A stretch of DNA of 37,657 bases from an uncultured Alphaproteobacteria bacterium (GTDB taxonomy: Bacteria; Pseudomonadota; Alphaproteobacteria; RF32; CAG-239): the NCBI GenBank assembly GCA_934276635.1, contig CAKQTH010000013.1, positions 1 to 37,657 on the forward strand, in the 5' to 3' direction. The translations under genes were made by a program, and so were the position numbers. The notes below the pieces were generated by a model. That model was not told the DNA's origin. It searched no databases and was given only the letters and a program-made list of their open reading frames with translations. Below, in pieces: positions 16,771-22,954 of the stretch (positions are counted from its first letter, which is position 1; every line of letters starts with the position of its first letter).

Positions 16771-16798
16771 TTGACTTTTTTTTGAAAAACATTAAAAA
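16771..16798 (+). promoter_or_regulatory. Promoter before the tRNA-Ser region
   Basis: TTGACT (16771-16776) and TAAAAA (16793-16798), 16-bp spacer, about 37 bp ahead of the tRNA-Ser 5' half. It is the only clear promoter before the intact tRNA-Ser at 17006. Confidence 0.45.
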
Positions 16799-16834
16799 AG
16801 AGCCAGAAACCGCGAAAGATTTTATCTTCGATAC

Positions 16835-16870
16835 GGAGAGGTGGCAGAGCGGTTTAATGCAGCGGTCTTG
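16835..16870 (+). pseudogene. tRNA-Ser(UGA) 5' half, truncated duplicate
   Basis: Positions 16831-16870 are identical to 17002-17041: the 4 nt upstream plus the first 36 nt of the intact tRNA-Ser, ending inside the anticodon loop. The sequence then diverges abruptly and no variable arm, T arm or acceptor 3' strand follows. It is a partial duplication, not a working tRNA. Confidence 0.85.
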
Positions 16871-17005
16871 GAATCGCAGCATTAGCGCAGATCGGCGAAC
16901 GAAGAAGTTTTGAAAAAACTTTGCAGAGAGCCAAAACTGTCGCTGAAACGAAGTTTCAGAACGGTTTTCTGTTCGTGAAACGGTAGTTATAAAAAAGTTT
17001 AATAC
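16871..17005 (+). other. Spacer between tRNA-Ser half and intact tRNA-Ser, with a two-part hairpin
   Basis: No gene is seen. It holds a small hairpin (16905-16911 with 16915-16921). A larger two-segment hairpin pairs 16933-16939 with 16962-16968 (one wobble) and 16943-16949 with 16953-16959 around a GAA loop. It may be a processing spacer in the tRNA precursor or a weak terminator. Nothing here resembles a known RNA family. Confidence 0.4.
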
Positions 17006-17095
17006 GGAGAGGTGGCAGAGCGGTTTAATGCAGCGGTCTTGAAAACCGTCGAGGGTGCGAACCCTCCCAGAGTTCGAATCTCTGCCTCTCCGCCA
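17006..17095 (+). tRNA. tRNA-Ser, anticodon UGA
   Basis: 90 nt including an encoded CCA. The 7-bp acceptor stem (17006-17012 with 17085-17091) is perfect, with discriminator G17092. The anticodon loop CTTGAAA gives anticodon TGA, reading UCN Ser codons. The long class II variable arm typical of tRNA-Ser and the T loop TTCGAAT are present. Confidence 0.97.
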
Positions 17096-17231
17096 TAAAA
17101 TAATAATGCAACATTGATAGAATGAATTTTTTGCGGAAGTCAGCTGTTTTGTGTGGTAAAACGGAGTTTTGCGGACGCGCATTCTGATATGCAGGCAGAA
17201 TAAAATTATTGTAAAAGAATAGAATGATAAT

Positions 17232-17323
17232 GGATGAGTGGCAGAGAGGCTGAATGCGCGCGACTCGAAATCGTGTATACGGGGTGACCCGTATCGGGGG
17301 TTCAAATCCCTCCTCATCCGCCA
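17232..17323 (+). tRNA. tRNA-Ser, anticodon CGA
   Basis: 92 nt with an encoded CCA. Acceptor stem GGATGAG pairs with CTCATCC (17313-17319), discriminator G17320. The anticodon loop CTCGAAA gives CGA, reading UCG. A long variable arm and TTCAAAT T loop are present. A terminator follows at 17332. Confidence 0.97.
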
Positions 17324-17331
17324 GTTTTGAT

Positions 17332-17357
17332 AGTGTCGAGGTATCGGCACTTTTTTT
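17332..17357 (+). terminator. Terminator after tRNA-Ser(CGA)
   Basis: 8-bp stem (17332-17339 with 17344-17351, one G-T pair), GGTA loop, then a run of seven T. Confidence 0.85.
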
Positions 17358-17413
17358 GTGGGCGAATATTTGAAACCACGATACGGGTATCGGGGGCGTG
17401 AGAAAAAAATCGC
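17358..17413 (+). other. Foldable segment resembling a decayed tRNA-Ser 3' part
   Basis: GGCGA near 17359 and TCGCC near 17410-17414 could close a domain that contains CGATA-CGGG-TATCG. The stretch TGAAACCACGATACGGG followed by TATCGGGGG aligns loosely with the anticodon-to-variable-arm part of the upstream tRNA-Ser(CGA), with part of the variable arm missing. The similarity is short and uncertain. Confidence 0.25.
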
Positions 17414-17420
17414 CAAACGC

Positions 17421-17449
17421 TTGACAGTTTTTAATAAGAAACATATACA
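17421..17449 (+). promoter_or_regulatory. Strong orphan promoter facing the end of a minus-strand gene
   Basis: Perfect TTGACA (17421-17426), 17-bp spacer, TATACA (17444-17449, five of six consensus bases). It is one of the best promoter matches in the window, but no plus-strand gene or ribosome site follows before the opposite-strand gene ends at 17494. Confidence 0.6.
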
Positions 17450-17493
17450 TTCCTAATGGCCTGACACCTTAGAACTTTCCTTCTGCAATATTT

Positions 17494-18549
17494 TTATCTG
17501 TACAGTTCTTTATACATTTTTGCGTTCAGAGGCTTTTGTTTTTTCAGATTATTTTCCTTTTCGGCAAATTTGTCTTTCATATGATTGCGGTTTTGGCGGC
17601 GGATAATTCCTTTTTCAAACGCCCCTTCGTTTGGAGCGTCCAGCAGATGATATTTTGAGCTCATACTCATATTTTCTTTTGCGGATTGTCTGAGAGCTTC
17701 CTCTTCTTGAGAAACCAGCTTTTCCATTTTATATACCATATCGATTTTTGCAGCTGTCGAACCGTAAGAAAACTCGTCTTTTCCATAAACGCGAGGAACT
17801 GCAACAAACGGATATTTCTTTTCGATATCTTTTGCCTCATTGTCGCGGTCGGTGTTTATTTCTGCTCCAAGCTGTCTGTATTCATCGAGCAATTCCGAGG
17901 CTTTTTCTTCCGCATCTTTATCAAGCCACATACCGGCCATTTTTTGCATTCCGAGCGCCCCGCTCTTTTGTGTCATCTCCAGAGCTTTGTTCATCTCTTT
18001 TATGCTGTCGGCAATAATTTCTCGGCGTTTTCTTTCTTCTATACGGCCGAAAATCGGCAAACGACCGAAGTCCGGGGTTTCAATTTTTTCTTTTTTGCCT
18101 TTCAGAACATCGGCAATATTTTGCACGAATATCTCTTTTGAAAATCTCTCGTCCGAACCGGCTGTTTTGGCAATTTTTCCATAATATTTGTTCAGCGCAA
18201 AAATAATGTGCCGACAGTCGGATTCAATAAATTTTTGCGACAAATCGTCGTATCGGTCATTATATTTTTTATTGAAAGGTTGTTCCTCTTTTTTGGCTTC
18301 TTCAAGTTTTTGCTCATCGCCGGAAGCTTTCATCTGAGCTTTCAGATTTTCAACCACATCTTTTTTATATTCAATGGGAAGATTTATTCCCGAGCCGAGC
18401 AATGCATTAGCCGCCGCACCAGATAAATTTGCATAATCGCAAGTCTGAATAACCTTTGCATAATCTTCCAATTTGCCGCAGCCGTACTTATTTTGCAAAA
18501 TTTTCGCCTGTTTTACGATTTTTTCATCATAAGCATTAAGATTATTCAT
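17494..18549 (-). CDS. Hypothetical charged cytosolic protein
   Basis: 351 residues, not recognised. It is very rich in Lys and Glu with long predicted helices (for example LKAQMKASGDEQKLEEAKKE and MVYKMEKLVSQEEEALR). There is no signal peptide, membrane segment or obvious catalytic motif. A middle segment with Pro, Phe and Gly (TPDFGRLPIFGRIEER) and VAVPRVYGKDEFSYG break the helices. GGAGG precedes the ATG. It stands 73 bp downstream of another unrecognised minus-strand gene and may share its transcript. It could be a structural, host-interaction or effector-type protein; nothing in the sequence decides this. Confidence 0.65.
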   Translation of the reverse strand: MNNLNAYDEKIVKQAKILQNKYGCGKLEDYAKVIQTCDYANLSGAAANALLGSGINLPIEYKKDVVENLKAQMKASGDEQKLEEAKKEEQPFNKKYNDRYDDLSQKFIESDCRHIIFALNKYYGKIAKTAGSDERFSKEIFVQNIADVLKGKKEKIETPDFGRLPIFGRIEERKRREIIADSIKEMNKALEMTQKSGALGMQKMAGMWLDKDAEEKASELLDEYRQLGAEINTDRDNEAKDIEKKYPFVAVPRVYGKDEFSYGSTAAKIDMVYKMEKLVSQEEEALRQSAKENMSMSSKYHLLDAPNEGAFEKGIIRRQNRNHMKDKFAEKENNLKKQKPLNAKMYKELYR

Positions 18550-18622
18550 TTTTACCTCCGCATATTTTCAAAATTTGAAAAATCATATTACATTTTGCAA
18601 AATTTGTAAAGCTATTGTATTT

Positions 18623-19345
18623 TTACGGTTTGAGTTTTTCGGAATATTTATTCAATTCATCAAACTGTTTTTTTACCTTGAGAGCCTCGTTTTCGACCTG
18701 TTTATAATAATCCGTAAAACATTTATCAAATTCTGATTTTCTTGCGATGATTCTTTTTTTTGCCTTTTTCTTGAACTCTTCGACACATTTTGAAGAATCT
18801 TCATAAGCCGCCTTATAATCAAACCTTGAAGCCGCAATGGCAACCATCAGCTCTTTTGCCTGTCTTGTATAATTTCCGAGTTTGTCATAATCAACTCGCG
18901 GCATATAAATCTGGTTATAGTTAAAGTCAATTTTTTGATTTTCGTCTTCTGCCGCAACATATTTTTCATTAAAATAATCAAAAATATTCTTCTGGTCGTC
19001 TTTTGAACTCTCATCGGCCAGCATATTGATTTTATTTTTTTGAATCCTCTCGATTACTTCTTTTTTTATGCTGTGCAAATCCATTCTTGATTTTGTGTTA
19101 TTAACCATGGTCATAGCCAAAGCAATCGCAGTTGGAGAATAAGTATATGTGTTTTTCTTGCCCTCGCCCACTTTCTCGTCCAGAATATCGGTAATCAGCA
19201 TATTTGTATAATCGGTATACAAAATCGCATACGATGCCTCGTCTTCCAGCGGATATTTTCCATCATAAAGATAGCTTTTGGCAAAACCGTTGCCGTAAGC
19301 CAAACAGAAAACAGACGACAAAACAAGCAGTTTGATAAATTTCAT
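18623..19345 (-). CDS. Hypothetical secreted protein
   Basis: 240 residues. A signal peptide is clear (MKFIKLLVLSS start, hydrophobic core, cleavage near GFA-KS). The mature part is helical and charged, with two Cys in the last third (SSKCVEEF, DKCFTDYY) that could form a disulfide, and a C-terminal coiled-coil-like stretch. No family recognised; a periplasmic or exported role is inferred. GGAG lies 8 nt before the ATG. The L1 terminator hairpin (19371-19402) is only about 25 bp upstream, so there is little room for a separate promoter. Confidence 0.7.
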   Translation of the reverse strand: MKFIKLLVLSSVFCLAYGNGFAKSYLYDGKYPLEDEASYAILYTDYTNMLITDILDEKVGEGKKNTYTYSPTAIALAMTMVNNTKSRMDLHSIKKEVIERIQKNKINMLADESSKDDQKNIFDYFNEKYVAAEDENQKIDFNYNQIYMPRVDYDKLGNYTRQAKELMVAIAASRFDYKAAYEDSSKCVEEFKKKAKKRIIARKSEFDKCFTDYYKQVENEALKVKKQFDELNKYSEKLKP

Positions 19346-19370
19346 ATAATTTCTCCGGTTATATATATGA

Positions 19371-19402
19371 AAAAGGCGGAGAAATCACCCCGCCTTTCTT
19401 TT
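19371..19402 (-). terminator. Terminator after rplA
   Basis: 8-bp GC-rich stem AAAGGCGG/CCGCCTTT (19372-19379 with 19390-19397), 10-nt loop, T-run on the minus strand. It ends rplK-rplA but also stands in the leader of the secreted protein at 19345. Confidence 0.85.
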
Positions 19403-19412
19403 ATTGCAGCTG

Positions 19413-20096
19413 TTAGAGCTGGTTCAAATCAACCTTAACGCCGACACCCATTGTAGAGCTCAAAGAAATTTTCTTCAAGTATGTACCTTTGAGTGATTGC
19501 GGTTTAGCCTTTATGATTGTGTCTAAGAAAGCCTTAGTATTGTCATAAATCTGCTCTTCGGTGAACGAAGCTTTAGCAACACCGGCATGAACAATACCGT
19601 TCTTTTCAACACGATACTGAACTTCACCGGCTTTTGCCTTCTTAACCGCAGTAGCAACATCGGTTGTAACCGTGCCGAGTTTCGGGTTCGGCATCAAGCC
19701 TTTAGGTCCCAAAACGCGGGCAACACGGCCGGCCAATCCCATCATATCCGGAGTAGCAATACATCTGTCAAATTCAATTTTGCCTGACAAAATAGAATCA
19801 ATCAGATTTTCAGCTCCGACGATATCAGCTCCGGCAGCTTTAGCTTCATCAGCTTTTTCGCCCTGAGCCAAAACTGCAACGCGGATCTTCTTTCCGTTTC
19901 CGTGCGGAAGAGCGCATACGCCGCGGATCATCTGGTCAGCGTGTTTCGGGTCAACACCGAGGTTAATCGCCAAATCGATTGTTTCATCAAATTTGGCAGT
20001 GGCATTTTCTTTTACGATTTTAACAGCGTCTTTCAAAGCATAGGCCTGATTTTTATCAACTGTTTTGTAAGCGTTTACAATTCTTTTTCCGGTCAT
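19413..20096 (-). CDS. rplA: 50S ribosomal protein L1
   Basis: 227 residues, full length. Typical segments: DLAINLGVDPKHADQMIRG, LPHGNGKKIRVAV, GADIVGAENLI, MMGLAGRVARVLGPKGLMPNPK and the C-terminal SSTMGVGVKVD. L1 forms the mobile stalk at the ribosomal E site and represses its own mRNA. It starts 4 nt after the rplK stop. Unusually, rplJ-rplL-rpoB do not follow; a terminator does. Confidence 0.98.
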   Translation of the reverse strand: MTGKRIVNAYKTVDKNQAYALKDAVKIVKENATAKFDETIDLAINLGVDPKHADQMIRGVCALPHGNGKKIRVAVLAQGEKADEAKAAGADIVGAENLIDSILSGKIEFDRCIATPDMMGLAGRVARVLGPKGLMPNPKLGTVTTDVATAVKKAKAGEVQYRVEKNGIVHAGVAKASFTEEQIYDNTKAFLDTIIKAKPQSLKGTYLKKISLSSTMGVGVKVDLNQL

Positions 20097-20100
20097 AGCA

Positions 20101-20538
20101 CTACTCCACTACCTTAATACCCATAGAAACAGCTTGTCCTTTAACCATATTCATAGCGGCTTCAACTGTTGCGCAGTTAAGGTCCGGCATTTTGGTTTCG
20201 GCAATCTGTTTAACCTGAGCCATTGTGATTTGTCCTGCAACCGATTTTCCGGGTTCTTTAGAAGCAGATTTAACGCCTGCAGCCTGTTTAATCAGATAAG
20301 AAACCGGAGGAAGTTTTGTAACAAATGTGAACGATTTGTCTTCATACGCCGTGATAATAACAGGAACAGGAACGCCCGGTTCCATTTTCTGTGTTGCGGC
20401 GTTGAACGCTTTACAAAATTCCATAATATTCAAGCCCTTTTGACCGAGAGCCGGTCCTACCGGAGGAGAAGGGTTAGCTTTTCCGGCCGGAATTTGAAGC
20501 TTGATTAAACCTAAAATTTTCTTTTTAGACTTAGCCAT
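20101..20538 (-). CDS. rplK: 50S ribosomal protein L11
   Basis: 145 residues, full length. The N-terminal domain has KLQIPAGKANPSPPVGPALG and GLNIMEFCKAFNA, and the C-terminal RNA-binding domain ends MNMVKGQAVSMGIKVVE. L11 binds the GTPase-associated centre. The SD TGAGGT lies 6-7 nt before the ATG. nusG, normally just upstream, is not there; the region before the gene has its own promoter and a structured leader. Confidence 0.98.
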   Translation of the reverse strand: MAKSKKKILGLIKLQIPAGKANPSPPVGPALGQKGLNIMEFCKAFNAATQKMEPGVPVPVIITAYEDKSFTFVTKLPPVSYLIKQAAGVKSASKEPGKSVAGQITMAQVKQIAETKMPDLNCATVEAAMNMVKGQAVSMGIKVVE

Positions 20539-20560
20539 TTTTATACCTCAATTTGTTAGG

Positions 20561-20600
20561 TTTCGTGGTTAAAAAGACTTTCGGCTTGTCTCCCACGAAA
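20561..20600 (-). promoter_or_regulatory. Probable L1-binding translational operator in the rplK leader
   Basis: On the minus strand an 8-bp perfect stem TTTCGTGG/CCACGAAA (20600-20593 with 20568-20561) encloses GAGAC, a short stem-loop and a T/A-rich return strand. The arrangement GTGGGAG ... AACCAC copies the look of the L1 site in 23S rRNA helices 76-78. It lies about 20 nt before the rplK start, as expected for L1 autoregulation of the L11 operon. Confidence 0.6.
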
Positions 20601-20657
20601 TTGTTGTTTTTACACTAAAATTTATTGCAAAAAGCTGTTTGCCGATTGCAACATCTG

Positions 20658-20687
20658 CTTATATACCACAAGCTTCTTAAATTGCAA
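20658..20687 (-). promoter_or_regulatory. Promoter of rplK-rplA
   Basis: TTGCAA (20687-20682) and TATATAAG (20665-20658) on the minus strand, spacer 16 to 18 bp depending on the -10 register. Confidence 0.6.
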
Positions 20688-20720
20688 GCATTTTTTGCAT
20701 ATGATTTCATTTTAAAATCG

Positions 20721-20749
20721 TTGACTTATTTTTACTTTAGAGATATCCT
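20721..20749 (+). promoter_or_regulatory. Promoter of the small protein / zeta kinase / HAD unit
   Basis: TTGACT (20721-20726) and TATCCT (20744-20749), 17-bp spacer, 32 bp before the first gene. Confidence 0.5.
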
Positions 20750-20781
20750 TTCAACCATAAGTTTTAATATGAGAGGATAAT

Positions 20782-21072
20782 ATGACAAACGCATACGAAG
20801 AAACAAAAAGATTGGCCAAATTTGATACGGCTATTGAAATTTTGGCTGCTAAAATCGGTATTTCAGTCAACCGAATTGTTGCAGAAGAAAGCAAGCCGGC
20901 AGAGGTGCAGGATAAAAAGCTTATTGAAAGATTGCACAGAGAGCTCGAAATTTTGAACGCGGAACGAGACAGAATGTACAAAGGTGACAAGGAAATCCAA
21001 GATAAAATATACAACAACTACGCTCCTGAAGTTATGGAATATTTTAAAGGAAAAAAGAACAATGCAAGATGA
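20782..21072 (+). CDS. Small helical protein, candidate antitoxin of the zeta-type kinase
   Basis: 96 residues, predicted all-helical: an N-terminal region (EETKRLAKFDTAIEILAAKIG) and a charged helix (KLIERLHRELEILNAERDRM), then a Tyr-rich tail. AGAGGA precedes the ATG. It overlaps the zeta-type kinase by 11 nt, so the two are translationally coupled. The size, charge and position directly before a zeta kinase match epsilon-type antitoxins, but no sequence similarity to epsilon or PezA is visible; there is no HTH. The antitoxin role is inferred from context only. Confidence 0.65.
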   Translation: MTNAYEETKRLAKFDTAIEILAAKIGISVNRIVAEESKPAEVQDKKLIERLHRELEILNAERDRMYKGDKEIQDKIYNNYAPEVMEYFKGKKNNAR

Positions 21073-21988
21073 TTATAAGCTATCTGACGAAATGCATAAA
21101 AAAGTTCTGTCAACCATCGAATCCGGATTGTTTCATAACAAACACGCATCCAGGCATCCTCAGATTTATATTTTAGGAGGTCAGCCGGCAGCCGGAAAAG
21201 GTACTTTGACAAGCAGGATTTTTTCCGAGAATCCGGATGAAAGCTTTGTTTCCGTTAATGGCGACGAATATCGTCTTTCTCATCCGGCGGCACAGGAGAT
21301 TTTTAATAAACACGATAAAGATTTTGCCGCTTATACCGACCCAGATGTCAGAGTTTGGACTTCCGAAATTTTTGCCGATGCCATAAAACACCGCTATAAC
21401 ATTATCTTTGAAGGCACAATGCGTACCAATCAAATTTGCCGCACTATTGAAAACCTTCAACAACAGGGATACGGCATAAATATTATGGTTATGGCCGTGC
21501 CTGAAATTAAGAGCCGCATTTCGATTTATTCCCGCTATCAGGAGCAGCTTGACAGATATCCCATTGCGCGTTTTACGCCCAAACAATCACATGATGCCGC
21601 ATATACCGGTATGCTGAACACACTTCAGGAAATTGAAGACAAACATTTGTATGACACTATCGCCGTTTATAATCGTGAAGGAGACTGCTTGTTCAAAACC
21701 GGTGACAAAGGCATTGTTGCCGCAATTGAAAAGGAAAGAAACAAGCCTCTGCCGACCGGTGAAAAGATTGAACTCAACGATGTGTGCAACGACCTTTTGA
21801 AAAAGATGTATTCAAGAGGAGAAAAACAAGAGTTTATAGACGATATAAAAGGTTTGCAAAAGCAACTGTTTGCCTCATCTGCGGGAAATATGTATTTTAT
21901 ACAAAACAACTTTGAAAAAATTCAAAAAATGAAATCTCAAAACAAAGATTCCGGTCCTAAATATATTGATAATTCAAATTCAAGATAG
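21062..21988 (+). CDS. Zeta-toxin-family P-loop kinase
   Basis: 308 residues. The zeta-toxin fold is recognised by Walker A GGQPAAGKGT (39-48, Lys46), NGDEYR with the likely catalytic Asp68, IIFEGTMR (114-121), and HDAAYTGMLNTL (178-189). Known zeta toxins phosphorylate UDP-N-acetylsugars and block cell-wall synthesis; the substrate here is not shown. A helical tail of about 80 residues (230-308) goes beyond the minimal kinase. The start overlaps the preceding small gene; an in-frame extension to 20984 lies inside that gene and is discounted. Confidence 0.85.
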   Translation: MQDDYKLSDEMHKKVLSTIESGLFHNKHASRHPQIYILGGQPAAGKGTLTSRIFSENPDESFVSVNGDEYRLSHPAAQEIFNKHDKDFAAYTDPDVRVWTSEIFADAIKHRYNIIFEGTMRTNQICRTIENLQQQGYGINIMVMAVPEIKSRISIYSRYQEQLDRYPIARFTPKQSHDAAYTGMLNTLQEIEDKHLYDTIAVYNREGDCLFKTGDKGIVAAIEKERNKPLPTGEKIELNDVCNDLLKKMYSRGEKQEFIDDIKGLQKQLFASSAGNMYFIQNNFEKIQKMKSQNKDSGPKYIDNSNSR

Positions 21989-22025
21989 TTTCGACGAAAT
22001 AAATATTGACAAAAAGAAAGCTCTG

Positions 22026-22910
22026 ATGTATAAGCAGAATCATAAAATGAATTATTCTGAATATAAAAAAATACACGATATCATTATGAAAAAGAATTTG
22101 ATTAAGTTGGCTGTTTGCTACGACTTTGATGGAACTCTTGCACCGGGCAATATGCAGGAATATGGTTTTTTGAGAACATTAAAAACTACTCCCGGCAGCT
22201 TTTGGGCAAAATCTGATGAACTTGCACAAAATCAATGCGCTGACAAAAATTTGGCTTATATGCTCACAATGTTGACGGAAGCCAAAAACAAAAACATTTC
22301 TTTCAGACGCGAAGATTTGCAAAAATTCGGACAAGACATCACCCTCTTCCGCGGCGTTGACGATTGGTTTAAGAGAATCAACGCATATGCGCTTAAAAAC
22401 GGGGTTGAATTGCAACACTTTTTACTTTCGTCCGGTTTGAAAGAAATTGTTGAGGGAATGCCTATCAGTAAAGAGTTTACAAAAGTTTACGCCTGCTCAT
22501 TTATGTATGATGCTAACGGAGTTGCCTTTTGGCCTGCGCAAGTTGTCAACTACACAACCAAAACGCAATACCTGTACCGCATCAGCAAAGGTTGTCTTGA
22601 TGAAGCGGATATGGCCGTAAATGACCGTACACCTCAGTCAGAACGCGATATTCCGTTCTCTCAGATGGTGTATATCGGCGATGGCATGACCGATATTCCG
22701 TGTATGGCAACACTTCGCAAATTCGGCGGACATGCGATTGCAGTGTATCGTCCTCACACCAAAACAGGCAGCAAAAATGCGGAAAAACTGTTGAAAGACG
22801 GCCGCGTTGACAACATTGCTCCGGCTGATTATTCGGAAGGCGGAAAAATGGATACCCTGATAAAGGCTCTTATCCGCAAAGTTAGATCCGACAACGACTT
22901 TAAGTCTTAA
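22026..22910 (+). CDS. HAD-superfamily phosphatase linked to the zeta-type kinase
   Basis: 294 residues from the chosen ATG. HAD motif I is DFDGT (33-37, both Asp present), motif II is LLSSGLKE, and motif III/IV is YIGDGMTDIPCM, as in phosphoserine-phosphatase-like HADs. A cap region lies between motifs I and II. The start is uncertain: 22026 has only a weak AAAGAAAG before it, and ATGs at 22047 and 22086 are alternatives. It follows the kinase by 37 nt with no terminator between, and a strong terminator comes after. Substrate unknown. Confidence 0.8.
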   Translation: MYKQNHKMNYSEYKKIHDIIMKKNLIKLAVCYDFDGTLAPGNMQEYGFLRTLKTTPGSFWAKSDELAQNQCADKNLAYMLTMLTEAKNKNISFRREDLQKFGQDITLFRGVDDWFKRINAYALKNGVELQHFLLSSGLKEIVEGMPISKEFTKVYACSFMYDANGVAFWPAQVVNYTTKTQYLYRISKGCLDEADMAVNDRTPQSERDIPFSQMVYIGDGMTDIPCMATLRKFGGHAIAVYRPHTKTGSKNAEKLLKDGRVDNIAPADYSEGGKMDTLIKALIRKVRSDNDFKS

Positions 22911-22915
22911 TTGAA

Positions 22916-22948
22916 AAAAAGCACTATCCTTTACGGGTAGTGCTTTTT
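22916..22948. terminator. Bidirectional terminator between the HAD phosphatase and metK
   Basis: Stem AAAAA-GCACTA-T-CC pairs with GG-G-TAGTGC-TTTTT (22916-22929 with 22935-22947, one G-T pair), loop TTTAC, T-run on both strands. Confidence 0.92.
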
Positions 22949-22954
22949 GTTTGC

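Noticed and set aside
16835..17095. An intron-containing tRNA-Ser spanning both 5' halves
   Set aside because: The second copy has its own complete 5' half, so no splicing is needed; group I intron core motifs are not evident.
16706..17450. Long minus-strand frames across the tRNA-Ser genes (RRDLNPRYGSP- and RGRDSNSGRV-type products)
   Set aside because: These are the well-known false ORFs read antisense through tRNA-Ser genes; they have no ribosome site and cover both tRNAs.
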